Assembly: GCA_016933675.1 (NCBI GenBank)
Contig: JAFGAM010000090.1
Coordinates: 1-54,970, forward strand
Origin: Candidatus Anaeroferrophillacea bacterium
GTDB taxonomy: Bacteria > Desulfobacterota > Anaeroferrophillalia > Anaeroferrophillales > Anaeroferrophillaceae
DNA length: 54,970 nucleotides
Direction: 5' to 3'
How positions within the stretch are numbered: the first letter of the stretch is position 1; every line of letters starts with the position of its first letter. Below are positions 25,372 through 35,646 of the stretch, one piece after another. A program made the translations under genes and the position numbers. Below the pieces are notes generated by a model. The model ran no database searches, was not told where the DNA came from, and worked only from the letters and a program-made list of their open reading frames with translations.

Positions 25372-27174
25372 ATGAATCTGGTACGGATGTTTTTTTCCCG
25401 GGTGGAGCAATACGGCGACGAGCGGGCACTGATGGTGAAACGCGCCGGCCGCTATGCCGATATCTCCTGGCGCGAATGGGGGCGGCGGGTGGAGTGTGTC
25501 GCCGGTGGCCTGATGGCCCGGGGGGTGCAGGCAGGCGCCCGGGTGGCGCTGCTGTCGGAGAACCGGCCGGAGTGGTCCTACGCCGACCTCGGTATCCTCT
25601 CCTGCGGCGCGGCCAACGTGCCCATCTATCCCACCAGCCAGCCGCGCCAGATCAGCTACATCATCAACAACTCCGAATCGGCGGTGCTCTTCGTTTCCAC
25701 CAACGAGCAGCTGGCCAAGGCTCTCCAGGTGCGGAATGACTGTCCGTCGCTGGGGCTCATCGTGTCGTTCACCGCCGGCGCGGATCTCGCTCCCGAGCTG
25801 CGGGTAGACGGCGTCGTTACCCTCGATGAACTTGCCGGCGAGGGCGAGAAATGGCTGGCCGAAAACCCCGCGGTGCTGTCCGCACTGCGTGAAAAGATCG
25901 GTGCCGACGACCTGGCGACCGTCATCTATACCTCGGGCACCACCGGTGACCCCAAAGGGGTGATGCTGACCCACGACAACTTCTATTCCAACTGTGCCGC
26001 AGTGCGGGAAATAGTCGTTGTCGACCATCATGACGTCTGCCTCTCCCATCTGCCGTTGAGCCACGTGCTCGAGCGCATGGCGGGCTATTACCTGATGATC
26101 TACGGCGGCGCGACCATCGCCTATGCCGAGGCCATCGATACCGTGCCGCAGAACCTCGAGGAGGTGAAGCCGACCCTGATGGTCAGCGTGCCGCGGCTGT
26201 TCGAGAAGATCTACGACAAGATTATGGACGCCGCCCACCATGCCACGGGGCTGAAGAAGAAGCTGATGTTCTGGGCCTTTGGGGTGGCCGAGCGGCTGGC
26301 CGCCTGTCTGGACGTGAACCGTGAACCCGGTGCCGGCCTGCGGTTCGAACAGAAGCTGGCGGAAAAACTGGTGTTTACCAAGCTGACCGCCAAACTCGGT
26401 GGTCGGATGCGCTTCATGGTTTCCGGCGGGGCGCCGCTGCCGCGCAAGATCGCCGAGTTCTTCTACGGTGCCGGCTGCAGTATTCTCGAGGGCTACGGCC
26501 TCACCGAGACCGCCCCGGTGCTGGCGGTGAACACCCTGGAAAACATGCGTTTCGGCACCGTCGGCCTGGCGATACCCGGGGTCAGCCTGCGGATCGCCGA
26601 GGATGGTGAGATCCTCGCCCGGGGGCCGAACATCGCTCAGGGCTACTTCCGCAATCCCGAAGCCACCGCCGAGGCCTTCGTCAACGGCTGGTTCCATACC
26701 GGCGACGTGGGCAAGATCGATGCCGAAGGCTATCTCAGTATTACCGACCGCAAGAAGGACCTCATCGTCACCGCCGGCGGCAAGAACATCGCCCCGCAGC
26801 ACCTGGAGAATCTCCTCAAGATGGACAAGTACATCAGCGAGGTGATGCTCTACGGCGATCGAAAGAAGTTCATCTCGGCGCTGGTGGTGCCGGATTACGA
26901 GCGCATCGAGGAGTACGCCCTGACCCATGATGTGTTGTACACCGATGTCACCGGTCTCATCGGCGATCCCGAGATTGTCCGCCAGATTGAGCGTCGCATT
27001 GCCAAGGTGCAGGATGAGCATGATATTCCGCCGTACGAGCGGGTGAAGAAGTTTGTTCTCATGGCCCAGGATTTTTCCATGGAAGCCGGCGAGGTGACCC
27101 CGACCCTCAAACTGCGGCGCAAGATTGTCACTTCGAAGTTCCAGCAGCAGCTCGATGCCCTCTACGAAGAATAG
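25372..27174 (+). CDS. fadD: Long-chain acyl-CoA synthetase (AMP-forming)
   Basis: Activates fatty acids to acyl-CoA via an acyl-adenylate. The 600-residue protein belongs to the ANL superfamily, FAA1/FadD15-like branch. It has ATVIYTSGTTGDPKGVMLTHDNF (P-loop, A3), LPLSHVLERMAGYYLMIYGGATIAYAE, VPRLFEKIYDKI, SGGAPLPRKIAEFFYGAG, EGYGLTETAPVL (A5), GWFHTGDVGKIDAEGYLSITDRKKDLIVTAGGKNIAPQHLE (A7-A8), and a C-terminal Lys in KLRRK. The N-terminus is soluble, suggesting membrane association only. A TTG frame opens 24 bp earlier; the ATG at 25372 is taken. Its end overlaps the tetR start by 20 bp. A FadR-like operator covers its promoter. Confidence 0.93.
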   Translation: MNLVRMFFSRVEQYGDERALMVKRAGRYADISWREWGRRVECVAGGLMARGVQAGARVALLSENRPEWSYADLGILSCGAANVPIYPTSQPRQISYIINNSESAVLFVSTNEQLAKALQVRNDCPSLGLIVSFTAGADLAPELRVDGVVTLDELAGEGEKWLAENPAVLSALREKIGADDLATVIYTSGTTGDPKGVMLTHDNFYSNCAAVREIVVVDHHDVCLSHLPLSHVLERMAGYYLMIYGGATIAYAEAIDTVPQNLEEVKPTLMVSVPRLFEKIYDKIMDAAHHATGLKKKLMFWAFGVAERLAACLDVNREPGAGLRFEQKLAEKLVFTKLTAKLGGRMRFMVSGGAPLPRKIAEFFYGAGCSILEGYGLTETAPVLAVNTLENMRFGTVGLAIPGVSLRIAEDGEILARGPNIAQGYFRNPEATAEAFVNGWFHTGDVGKIDAEGYLSITDRKKDLIVTAGGKNIAPQHLENLLKMDKYISEVMLYGDRKKFISALVVPDYERIEEYALTHDVLYTDVTGLIGDPEIVRQIERRIAKVQDEHDIPPYERVKKFVLMAQDFSMEAGEVTPTLKLRRKIVTSKFQQQLDALYEE

Positions 27175-27781
27175 CGATACCGTCGATAATCGTCGGCGGG
27201 AGAAGTATCTGGCGATCGTCGAAGCGGCGCTGGAAGCCTTTGCGGAACACGGGTATCATGACTGTCAGGTTTCCCGTATCGCCCGACGTGCCGGGGTCGC
27301 TGACGGCACCATCTATCTGTACTTCGCCAACAAGGAAGCCCTGTTGGTCTCGGTGTTCCGGGAAAAGCTGGGGCTGGTGACCGTTGCGGCGCGGGCACTG
27401 GTGGATTCCCGGGAGACTGCCTGGGAGGCGCTGGAGGCGCTGGTGCGCTATCACCTGGACTACCTGGAGCGCCATCCGGTACTGGCGAATTTCTTCCAGA
27501 TCCAGACCCGCCAGGTGTCCGCCGGTATTCGCCAGGAGATCGCGCAGCCGCTGAAGGAGTACTATCGCCTCATCGAATCGCTGGTGGATCGCGGCAAGGG
27601 CGAGGGGAGCGTCGCCGTCGATCTCGACACCCGGGCGGCCCGGGAGATGATCTTCGGCACCCTGGACGAGGCGGTGAGCTGCTGGGTGCTGAGCCCTCGG
27701 GTTTACTGTCTCACCGACCGGGCGCCGCTGCTCTGGCGCCTGTTGTCACGGGCGCTGGCGCCCCGGGTGCAGGGGGCTTGA
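27155..27781 (+). CDS. TetR-family regulator, FadR-like repressor of fatty-acid degradation
   Basis: A 208-residue regulator. The N-terminal helix-turn-helix REKYLAIVEAALEAFAEHGYHDCQVSRIARRAGVADGTIYLYFANKEALLVSVF matches TetR/FadR proteins (the GVADGTIYLYFANKE recognition helix is the Bacillus FadR type). The rest is an all-helical ligand-binding domain that in such proteins binds long-chain acyl-CoA. It is translationally coupled to fadD and sits between two palindromes matching the FadR operator, one on the fadD promoter and one on the beta-oxidation operon. The likely logic is repression of both units, relieved by acyl-CoA. It would then also be autoregulated. Confidence 0.9.
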   Translation: MPSTKNSDTVDNRRREKYLAIVEAALEAFAEHGYHDCQVSRIARRAGVADGTIYLYFANKEALLVSVFREKLGLVTVAARALVDSRETAWEALEALVRYHLDYLERHPVLANFFQIQTRQVSAGIRQEIAQPLKEYYRLIESLVDRGKGEGSVAVDLDTRAAREMIFGTLDEAVSCWVLSPRVYCLTDRAPLLWRLLSRALAPRVQGA

Positions 27782-27800
27782 ATTTTTTTTGGCAATTTTA

Positions 27801-27818
27801 TGAATGATTGTTCACTCA
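27801..27818 (+). promoter_or_regulatory. FadR/TetR-type operator 2
   Basis: TGAATGATTGTTCACTCA, again of form TGAnTGAnTnnTCAnTCA, 15 of 18 positions matching the recalled Bacillus FadR consensus. It lies 19 bp after the tetR stop and 22 bp before the acyl-CoA dehydrogenase ATG, overlapping a possible -10 box (TATGAA 27799-27804, with TTGAAT 15 nt upstream). Confidence 0.78.
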
Positions 27819-27840
27819 AAGTATTCCGGAGGAAATGTCA

Positions 27841-29712
27841 ATGGGAAGCATGTTGGTGAACCGCAGGGATCAGCAATTTGTCCTCTTCGAGCAGCTTGGG
27901 GTCGAAAAACTCTTCACGGCGGAGAAGTTCCACGATTACACTGCCGAGGATGTTCGCATGCTGATCGGCGAGGCGGAGAAATTCGCCGTCAATGAACTGG
28001 AGCCGGCCTACAAGCCCGGTGACGAACAGGGCTGCACCTTTACCGACGGCATTGTCAAGGCGCCGCCGGCCTTTCATGAACCCTACCGCAAGCTCTGCGC
28101 GGCGGGCTGGAACTGTGCCACCAAGGACCCGGATGTCGGCGGCCAGGGCATGCCGCTGACGGTGTTCAACGCCTGCGCCGAGTGGTTCAACGCCGCCAAC
28201 TTTCCGCTGATGATGTATCCCGGCCTCACCTGGGGGGCGGCAAACCTCATCGATAAATACGGTAGTGAGGAACAACGGCAGAGGTACATGATGAACATGT
28301 ACGCGGGTACCTGGGGCGGCACCATGTGTCTCACCGAGCCCGGTGCCGGCAGTGACGTCGGCGCCCTGAAGACCCGCGCCGTGCGTCGCGACGACGGTAC
28401 CTGGCTGATCACCGGCACGAAAATCTTCATCTCCTGCGGTGACCACGACATGTGCGGTAACATCGTCCACATGGTGCTTGCCCGCATCGAGGGCGATCCG
28501 CCGGGGACCGACGGCATCTCCATCTTCATCGTCCCCAAGTACCGCGTTGGTGCCGACGGGCAGCCGGGGGAGGTAAATGACGTCAGCACCGGCAACATCG
28601 AGCACAAGATGGGCATCAAAGGTTCCGCCACCTGCGTACTCAATTTCGGTGAGAACGACGCCTGTATCGGCGAGCTGCTGGGTGAGGCCCGCAGCGGCAT
28701 GCGCATCATGTTCAACATGATGAACGAGGCGCGCCTGGAGGTGGGCATGCAGGGTCTGGGACACGCCAGCGCCGCCTTCGAGCATGCCCTGGCCTACGCC
28801 CGCGAGCGGGTTCAGAGCCGGGCGGTGTGGGATTTCGCCAACCCGGCGGCCAGCCCGGTGCCGATCATTGAGCATGCCGACGTGCGTCGTGTGCTGCTGT
28901 GGATGAAGGCCTATGTCGAAGGCATCCGCTCACTCAACTATTCCCTCGCCTATGCCATCGATTTTTCCGAAGTCGCCGGGGATGCCGCCGAGAGGGAACG
29001 CTGGCACGCGATTGCCGAGCTGCTGACGCCGGTGTGCAAGGCCTTCTCCAGTGATCGCGCGGTAGATATCTGTTCCCTTGCCATCGATACCTACGGCGGC
29101 TACGGCTACTGTTCCGAATACCCGGTTGAGCAGTACATGCGCGACGCCAAGATCGCCTGCCTCTACGAGGGTACCAACGGCATTCAGGCCCTCGACCTCG
29201 TCGCCCGCAAGCTGCCCAGCAAGGGCGGCCGGGCGGTGACCGCGCTGTTCAAGGAGATCGGCGCGACGGCGGCGAAGGTGGCTAAGGAACCGGCCCTGAA
29301 GCGTGATGCGGGTATCCTCGGCAACGCTTTGCAGGCGGTTTCAGGGCTGACCCGGCAGTTCGGTGTCTGGGCCGAGGGCGCCGGGCTGGTGGTGCCGATC
29401 CTTTACGCCCGCCCGTACCTCGACATCCTCGGCGACCTGCTGGTGGGCTGGCACCTGCTCCAGGGTGCCGCCATCGCCGTCCGGAATCTGGAAAAGCTGT
29501 ACGGCGCAGCCGGGGTGGGCAGTGATGCCGCCGGTCGCCGGGCACTGGCGCGTACCGACAACGAAATCGCTTTCTACGAGGGCAAGGTGGCGGCGGCGAA
29601 GTTTTTTGCCGTCAATATCCTCCACGGTCTGCCGGCACGGTGTGAGTCCATCGGCATGATGGAGAAGGTGCCGGTGGAGATGCTCGACCGCTCCCTGGGG
29701 ATGGAAGGGTAA
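27841..29712 (+). CDS. Acyl-CoA dehydrogenase, long form with C-terminal extension
   Basis: FAD enzyme that introduces the 2,3 double bond into acyl-CoA. The 623-residue protein has the usual N-terminal helical domain, the CLTEPGAGSDVGALKTRAV FAD/substrate loop, and the middle beta-domain ending at NMMNEARLEVGMQGLGHASAAFEHAL. The C-terminal helix domain has the catalytic Glu in YEGTNGIQALDLVARKL, and the AcdC-type extension of about 130 residues (the DUF/C-terminal domain of the AcdA-FadE12 long branch) follows. The ATG at 27841 is preceded by CCGGAGG at 8 nt; the earlier ATG at 27835 is too close to that site. First gene of the beta-oxidation operon, controlled by the operator at 27801. Confidence 0.95.
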   Translation: MGSMLVNRRDQQFVLFEQLGVEKLFTAEKFHDYTAEDVRMLIGEAEKFAVNELEPAYKPGDEQGCTFTDGIVKAPPAFHEPYRKLCAAGWNCATKDPDVGGQGMPLTVFNACAEWFNAANFPLMMYPGLTWGAANLIDKYGSEEQRQRYMMNMYAGTWGGTMCLTEPGAGSDVGALKTRAVRRDDGTWLITGTKIFISCGDHDMCGNIVHMVLARIEGDPPGTDGISIFIVPKYRVGADGQPGEVNDVSTGNIEHKMGIKGSATCVLNFGENDACIGELLGEARSGMRIMFNMMNEARLEVGMQGLGHASAAFEHALAYARERVQSRAVWDFANPAASPVPIIEHADVRRVLLWMKAYVEGIRSLNYSLAYAIDFSEVAGDAAERERWHAIAELLTPVCKAFSSDRAVDICSLAIDTYGGYGYCSEYPVEQYMRDAKIACLYEGTNGIQALDLVARKLPSKGGRAVTALFKEIGATAAKVAKEPALKRDAGILGNALQAVSGLTRQFGVWAEGAGLVVPILYARPYLDILGDLLVGWHLLQGAAIAVRNLEKLYGAAGVGSDAAGRRALARTDNEIAFYEGKVAAAKFFAVNILHGLPARCESIGMMEKVPVEMLDRSLGMEG

Positions 29713-29735
29713 CGTGGGAAGGGTAAAGGGGGAAG

Positions 29736-29800
29736 AGCCGGTCCTGATTTCGATGCTGATTTTGAATTTCGATGCTGATTTCGGAGTGGATGGAAAACCG
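29736..29800 (+). repeat. Degenerate short repeat (TCCTGATTTCGATGCTGATTT type)
   Basis: Between the dehydrogenase and fused HAD genes runs CCTGATTTCGATGCTGATTT, then TGAATTTCGATGCTGATTTC: about 20-bp imperfect tandem units. The same kind of C/T-GA rich short repeats returns at 32300-32526 and 54768-54848. Confidence 0.55.
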
Positions 29801-29864
29801 GGCAAGCCGCCATCAACCGCGGAACAATGATTGAAAATGAACCGCCATATAAGGGGGGAATGTT

Positions 29865-32282
29865 ATGACACTAAAGATCAAGAAAGCGGCGGTGTTGGGC
29901 GCCGGGGTCATGGGCGCCGCCATCGCCGCGCACCTGGCCAACGCCGGCATCGAGTGCCTGCTGCTGGACATCGTGCCGCCGGAACTGACCGACGCCGACC
30001 GTGCCGCCGGTCTCGACGAGAATAGCCCGGCATGGCGCAACCGTTTTGCCGCCAACGGCCTGCAGGCGGCAACGAAAAGCAAACCGGCGAGCTTCTTTTC
30101 ACGCTCACTGGCCAAACGGGTTTCGGTGGGCAACTTCGAGGATGACCTGAAACGGCTCGCCGGGGTTGACTGGGTGATCGAAGCGGTGGTCGAAAACCTG
30201 AAGATCAAGCAAAATCTGCTCGGCAAGGTGGCCGCGGTTATCGGCGCGGACTGCATCGTTTCCACCAACACCTCGGGTCTGCCGGTGGGCGACATCGCCG
30301 CCGGCCTGCCGGTGAAGGTGAAGAAACGCTTCCTCGGCGTCCACTTCTTCAATCCCCCCCGCTACCTCAAGCTGGTGGAGGTCATCCCCGGCGCCGAAAC
30401 CGATCCGGCGGTGGTGGACTTCATGGCCGAGTTCTGCGAAGCGCGGCTCGGCAAGGGGGTGGTGCGCTGCAAGGACGTGCCCAACTTCGTCGGCAACCGC
30501 ATCGGCGTCTTCGACATCGCCAACGCCCTGAAGATCATGGCCGACCACGAGCTTTCGGTGGCGGCGCTGGACGCCATCATCGGCAAGGCCCTCGGGCGGC
30601 CGGGCTCGGCCATCTGCGGCACCATGGACCTCGTCGGTCTCGATGTCGGCATGCACGTGATGAAGAACCTCTACGATGCCGTGCCCGACGACGAGATGCG
30701 CGATTACTTCATTCCCCAGGAGTTCATGCAGCGGCTGGTGGAAAACCGCTGGCTGGGCAACAAGTCCCGCCAGGGATTCTACCGCAAGGGGAAGGATGAT
30801 TCCGGCAAGCTGATCAAGGAGATGCTCGACTACCGCACCCTTACCTATGTACCGCGGGAGAAACCACGCTTCAAGACCCTTGACGAGGCGCGCAAGGTTC
30901 CCGGTGGTTTCAAGGGTGGCCTGGGCTTTCTTTTCGCCGCCGAGGACGAGGTCGGCCAGGTGGTACGCGCATATCTCTGCCGCAACTTCGCCTATGCCGC
31001 CGGCCGCATTCCTGAGATCTGCGACGACATTCTCGCCATCGACAACTGCATGAAGTGGGGCTACAATCACAAGCTCGGTCCCTTCGAACTGTGGGATATC
31101 GTCGGGTTGGAAAACGGCGTCGCCGCCATGGGGCAGTTGGGCATCCCGGTGCCGGAGAAGGTTACGACAATGCTTGCTGGCGGCCGCACCGCCTTCTACG
31201 AGCAGCGTGCCGATGGCCGCTGGTACTACGATTTCGCCGCCGGCGATTACCGCCGCGAGGAACTGAAACCCCAGATTATCCTGCTGCCGGCCCTGAAAGC
31301 GCGGCAAAAGCTGGTCACCGGCAACGCCGGCGCCTCGCTTATCGACATCGGTGACGGCGTTGCCTGCCTCGAGTTTCACACCAAGATGAACGCCATCGAC
31401 ATTGCCGTGGGCGAGATGATCTACGAGAGCTGCGACATCGTCGAGCGCGATTTCGAGGGTCTGGTGGTGGCCAACCATGCCGACAACTTCTCCGTCGGTG
31501 CCAATCTCTTCGAGGTTTTCGTCACCATCCAGAAGGGTGACTGGGACATCCTTGACGACATGGTGAAGAAATTTCAGTATGCCAACATGCGGCTCAAATT
31601 CCTGGATAAACCGGTGGTGGTGGCTCCCGCCGGGATGACCCTGGGCGGCGGCTGCGAGGTGGCGATGCACGGCGACCGCTGCCAGGCTGCCGGCGAGACC
31701 TACATGGGGCTGGTGGAGGTGGGTGTTGGCGTCATCCCCGCCGGCGGCGGCACCAAGGAGTTCATGGTGCGGGTTACCGAAGGGCTGCCTGAAGGTACGG
31801 TGGAGAACGGCCTCAACCTCCAGACCCTTTACCAGAAGGCGTTTGAGACCATCGGCACCGCGAAGGTGGCCACCAGCGCGGTGGAGGCGATGGAACACGG
31901 CTTCATCCGTCGCACCGACGGTATCAGCATGAACCGCGACCGACAGCTCCATGACGCCAAGGAAGTCGTGCTTGGCCTGTCCCGCTTTTACACCGCGCCG
32001 ACGCCGGCACGGGTGCCGGTGATGGGCGACAACTTCCGCGGCATGGCCGAGGCGATCCTGTTCAACATGCGCTCGGGTAATTACATCACCGAGTACGATC
32101 TTCACGTTGCCCGCAAGCTGGTATGGGTACTCTCCGGCGGCGATTGCGCCGAAGGTACTTTCGTGTCCGAGGATGAACTGCTGGACCGCGAACGCGAGGC
32201 CTTCCTGAGCCTTTGCGGCGAGTCCCGCACCCAGGACCGGATGATGTACATGCTGAAGAACGGCAAGCCGTTGCGGAATTGA
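29865..32282 (+). CDS. Fused 3-hydroxyacyl-CoA dehydrogenase / enoyl-CoA hydratase (FadN type)
   Basis: Does the two middle steps of beta-oxidation. The 805-residue protein has the dehydrogenase first: NAD-binding AAVLGAGVMGAAIAAHLANAG at about 8-28, CIVSTNTSGLPVGDIA, KRFLGVHFFNPPRYLKLVEVIPG, and C-terminal HAD domain DVPNFVGNRIGVFDI. A second HAD C-like domain follows, then an enoyl-CoA hydratase domain near residues 480-720, with NHADNFSVGANLFEVFV and GGGCEVAMHGDRCQAAGETYMGLVEVGVGVIPAGGGTKEFMVR. The domain order (HAD then ECH) is that of Bacillus FadN, opposite to E. coli FadB. Second gene of the operon, 153 bp after the dehydrogenase. Confidence 0.95.
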   Translation: MTLKIKKAAVLGAGVMGAAIAAHLANAGIECLLLDIVPPELTDADRAAGLDENSPAWRNRFAANGLQAATKSKPASFFSRSLAKRVSVGNFEDDLKRLAGVDWVIEAVVENLKIKQNLLGKVAAVIGADCIVSTNTSGLPVGDIAAGLPVKVKKRFLGVHFFNPPRYLKLVEVIPGAETDPAVVDFMAEFCEARLGKGVVRCKDVPNFVGNRIGVFDIANALKIMADHELSVAALDAIIGKALGRPGSAICGTMDLVGLDVGMHVMKNLYDAVPDDEMRDYFIPQEFMQRLVENRWLGNKSRQGFYRKGKDDSGKLIKEMLDYRTLTYVPREKPRFKTLDEARKVPGGFKGGLGFLFAAEDEVGQVVRAYLCRNFAYAAGRIPEICDDILAIDNCMKWGYNHKLGPFELWDIVGLENGVAAMGQLGIPVPEKVTTMLAGGRTAFYEQRADGRWYYDFAAGDYRREELKPQIILLPALKARQKLVTGNAGASLIDIGDGVACLEFHTKMNAIDIAVGEMIYESCDIVERDFEGLVVANHADNFSVGANLFEVFVTIQKGDWDILDDMVKKFQYANMRLKFLDKPVVVAPAGMTLGGGCEVAMHGDRCQAAGETYMGLVEVGVGVIPAGGGTKEFMVRVTEGLPEGTVENGLNLQTLYQKAFETIGTAKVATSAVEAMEHGFIRRTDGISMNRDRQLHDAKEVVLGLSRFYTAPTPARVPVMGDNFRGMAEAILFNMRSGNYITEYDLHVARKLVWVLSGGDCAEGTFVSEDELLDREREAFLSLCGESRTQDRMMYMLKNGKPLRN

Positions 32283-32299
32283 TGGTATCGGTATCACCG

Positions 32300-32526
32300 G
32301 AGCTGACAATCCCGATCCCGAGTCTGATTTTGATCCTGATCCTGATCTCGATTGCCGCGGCAACGGAAGGTATGGACACACAGAAAATGGAATCTTTACG
32401 AAGCCATTACGATCAGAGACTCCACCGGAACGGTTGCTTGAGCCTCCTGTCACCCTGGTTTCTGATTTCTGACTTCCGGCTTCCGGCTTCTGGCTTCTGA
32501 CTTCCGGCGGCTGAATTCTGAATTCT
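32300..32526 (+). repeat. Degenerate short-repeat tract plus a fragment of the dispersed repeat
   Basis: Inside the gap before the thiolase gene are imperfect TCCTGATCCTGATC units (about 32330-32352), a fragment matching the 3' end of the dispersed repeat (TTTACGAAGCCATTACGATC near 32395-32414), and TTCTGACTTCCGGCTTCCGG-type repeats up to 32526. The latter are similar to the tract at 54768-54848. Confidence 0.6.
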
Positions 32527-32547
32527 TAATATAACAAGGAGATAGTC

Positions 32548-33743
<1,196 letters not shown>

Positions 33744-33747
<4 letters not shown>

Positions 33748-35510
33748 GCGGGGCAGAGCAGCGGCGGCCGGGCGGCGGGTTTTTGCTTCCGAGCCCTGCT
33801 TCGGCGGACATCTTTACCCCTGAAGATTACACCGCTGAACATCGGTTGATCGCCAAGACCACCGAGGATTTCGTCCGTGGTGAGGTCTGGCCGCGGCTCG
33901 ACGCCATCGAGGTTCAGGAGGACGGGGTGGCCGAGGAACTCATGCGCCAGGCGGCCGATCTCGGCCTGCTGGCGGCGGACATCCCCGAGGCCTACGGTGG
34001 CCTCGGCCTCGACAAGGCCAGTTCCGCCCTGGTGACCGAGAAGATGGGGATGGCGGGATCATTTTCCGTCACCCACGCGGCCCATGTTGGCATTGCCACC
34101 CTGCCGTTCGTCTACTTTGGTACCGAGGAGCAGAAACAGCGCTATCTGCCGCAGCTTGCCGCCGGCGACATCGGTGCCTACTGCCTTACCGAGCCCGGTT
34201 CGGGTTCCGACGCCCTGGCGGCAAAGGCCACGGCGCGGCTGTCCGAAGACGGCTGCCACTACGTCCTCAACGGTACCAAACAGTTCATCTCCAACGCCCG
34301 CTGGGCGAAGACCTTCGTTGTTTTTGCCAAGATCGACGGGCGTGAGTTCACCGCCTTCATCGTCGAGCGCGGTATGCCCGGGGTGAGCGTCGGCGCCGAG
34401 GAGAAGAAGCTCGGCATCAAGGGCTCGTCCACCGCCTCGCTCATCCTCGAGGAGGCGCGGGTGCCGGTGGAGAACCTGCTCGGGGAACCGGGCAAGGGCC
34501 ACCACATCGCTTTCAATATCCTCAACATCGGCCGCTACAAGCTTGGTGCCGGCTGCCTCGGGGCGGCCCGGCTGGCGCTGGAGGAGGCGGTGCGCTACGC
34601 CGGCGACCGGGTACAGTTCAAGAAGCCCATCCGCGAGTTCGGTCTCATCCGGCGCAAGTTCGCCGAAATGGCGGCGCGGACCTACGCCGCCGAAAGCGCC
34701 ACCTGCCGGGTGGTGGGACTCATCGACGATATCCTCGCCGAGGTCGACGCCGCCGATTCGGCGGCGGTGCTGGCGGCGATCGAGGAATACGCCGCCGAAT
34801 GCTCCATCGTCAAGGTGCTGGCCAGCGAGGTGCTGGACTACGTCGTCGACGAGGGGGTGCAGATCCTCGGCGGCTACGGTTACTGTGCCGAGTATCCCGC
34901 CGAGCGGCTCTATCGCGATTCCCGCGTCAACCGCATCTTCGAGGGTACCAACGAGATCAACCGGCTGCTGACGCCCACCATGATTCTGCGCCGGGCGCAG
35001 GCCGGCAAGCTGCCGCTGATGGCGGAGATTACCGCGGTGGTGAGGGCTGCCGCCGCCGGCGACCGGCCTGCGGCGGATGTTTTTGACGGTCTGCTGGGTG
35101 CCGAACGGGCGCTGCTGGCGCGGGTGCGGCGGGGTATCCTGCTGGCCGTCGGTACCGCGGTGCTGACCCATGGCGAGAAGCTGACCGGCATGCAGGAGCT
35201 GCTGGGTCTGGCGGCGGATATGATCATCGAGTATTTTGCCGCGGAGACAGCCGTTCTCCGGGCGGTGAAAAGTGGCGGCGGCGATGATTCCTTCGCCGTG
35301 CTCGCTGCCCGGGTCTGGCTCGCCGGTGCCTGCGCCCGTATGCTCACCGCCGGTCGTGAGTTGCTGGCGGCGACGCTGTCCGGCGATGAACTTACCCGTT
35401 TGCTGGCGGCGTTCGAGGGTTTTGCCGGCTTTGTCCCCCCCGATTTGCCCGCCCTGCGCGACCGGCTTGCCGCCCTGGTAATCGACCGCGGCGGGTATCC
35501 GCGGATATGA
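33744..35510 (+). CDS. Acyl-CoA dehydrogenase, second enzyme (VLCAD-like length)
   Basis: The 588-residue FAD enzyme shares the fold but not the exact family of the first dehydrogenase. It has [103 protein letters not shown] (catalytic Glu in FEGTNE), and a C-terminal region of about 150 extra residues resembling the very-long-chain dehydrogenase extension. The N-terminal 30 residues ([30 protein letters not shown]) are typical of this group. Two dehydrogenases in one operon suggest different chain-length ranges. Last gene before the terminator at 35549. Confidence 0.95.
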
Positions 35511-35548
35511 TGGTTCGATAGCGTTTTCCGGCTGGTTGTTTTTTGGGA

Positions 35549-35576
35549 GGGATCCGCATGGCAGATCCCTTTTTTT
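35549..35576 (+). terminator. Terminator of the beta-oxidation operon
   Basis: GGGATC (35549-35554), loop of 9 nt, GATCCC (35564-35569), then seven T. Lies about 40 bp after the second acyl-CoA dehydrogenase. Confidence 0.85.
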
Positions 35577-35646
35577 CTCAAGATTAATGGCCTTTGGTCG
35601 AACTCATGAGGGTATGTATAGCTGTTTTCCTATGGCCGGGGGGACC

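Noticed and set aside
30105-32453. 782-residue antisense frame on the minus strand
   Set aside because: It runs opposite the well-supported fused HAD/ECH gene. It is rich in His/Gly/Val/Asp with no recognisable motif and is a shadow of GC-rich codon use.
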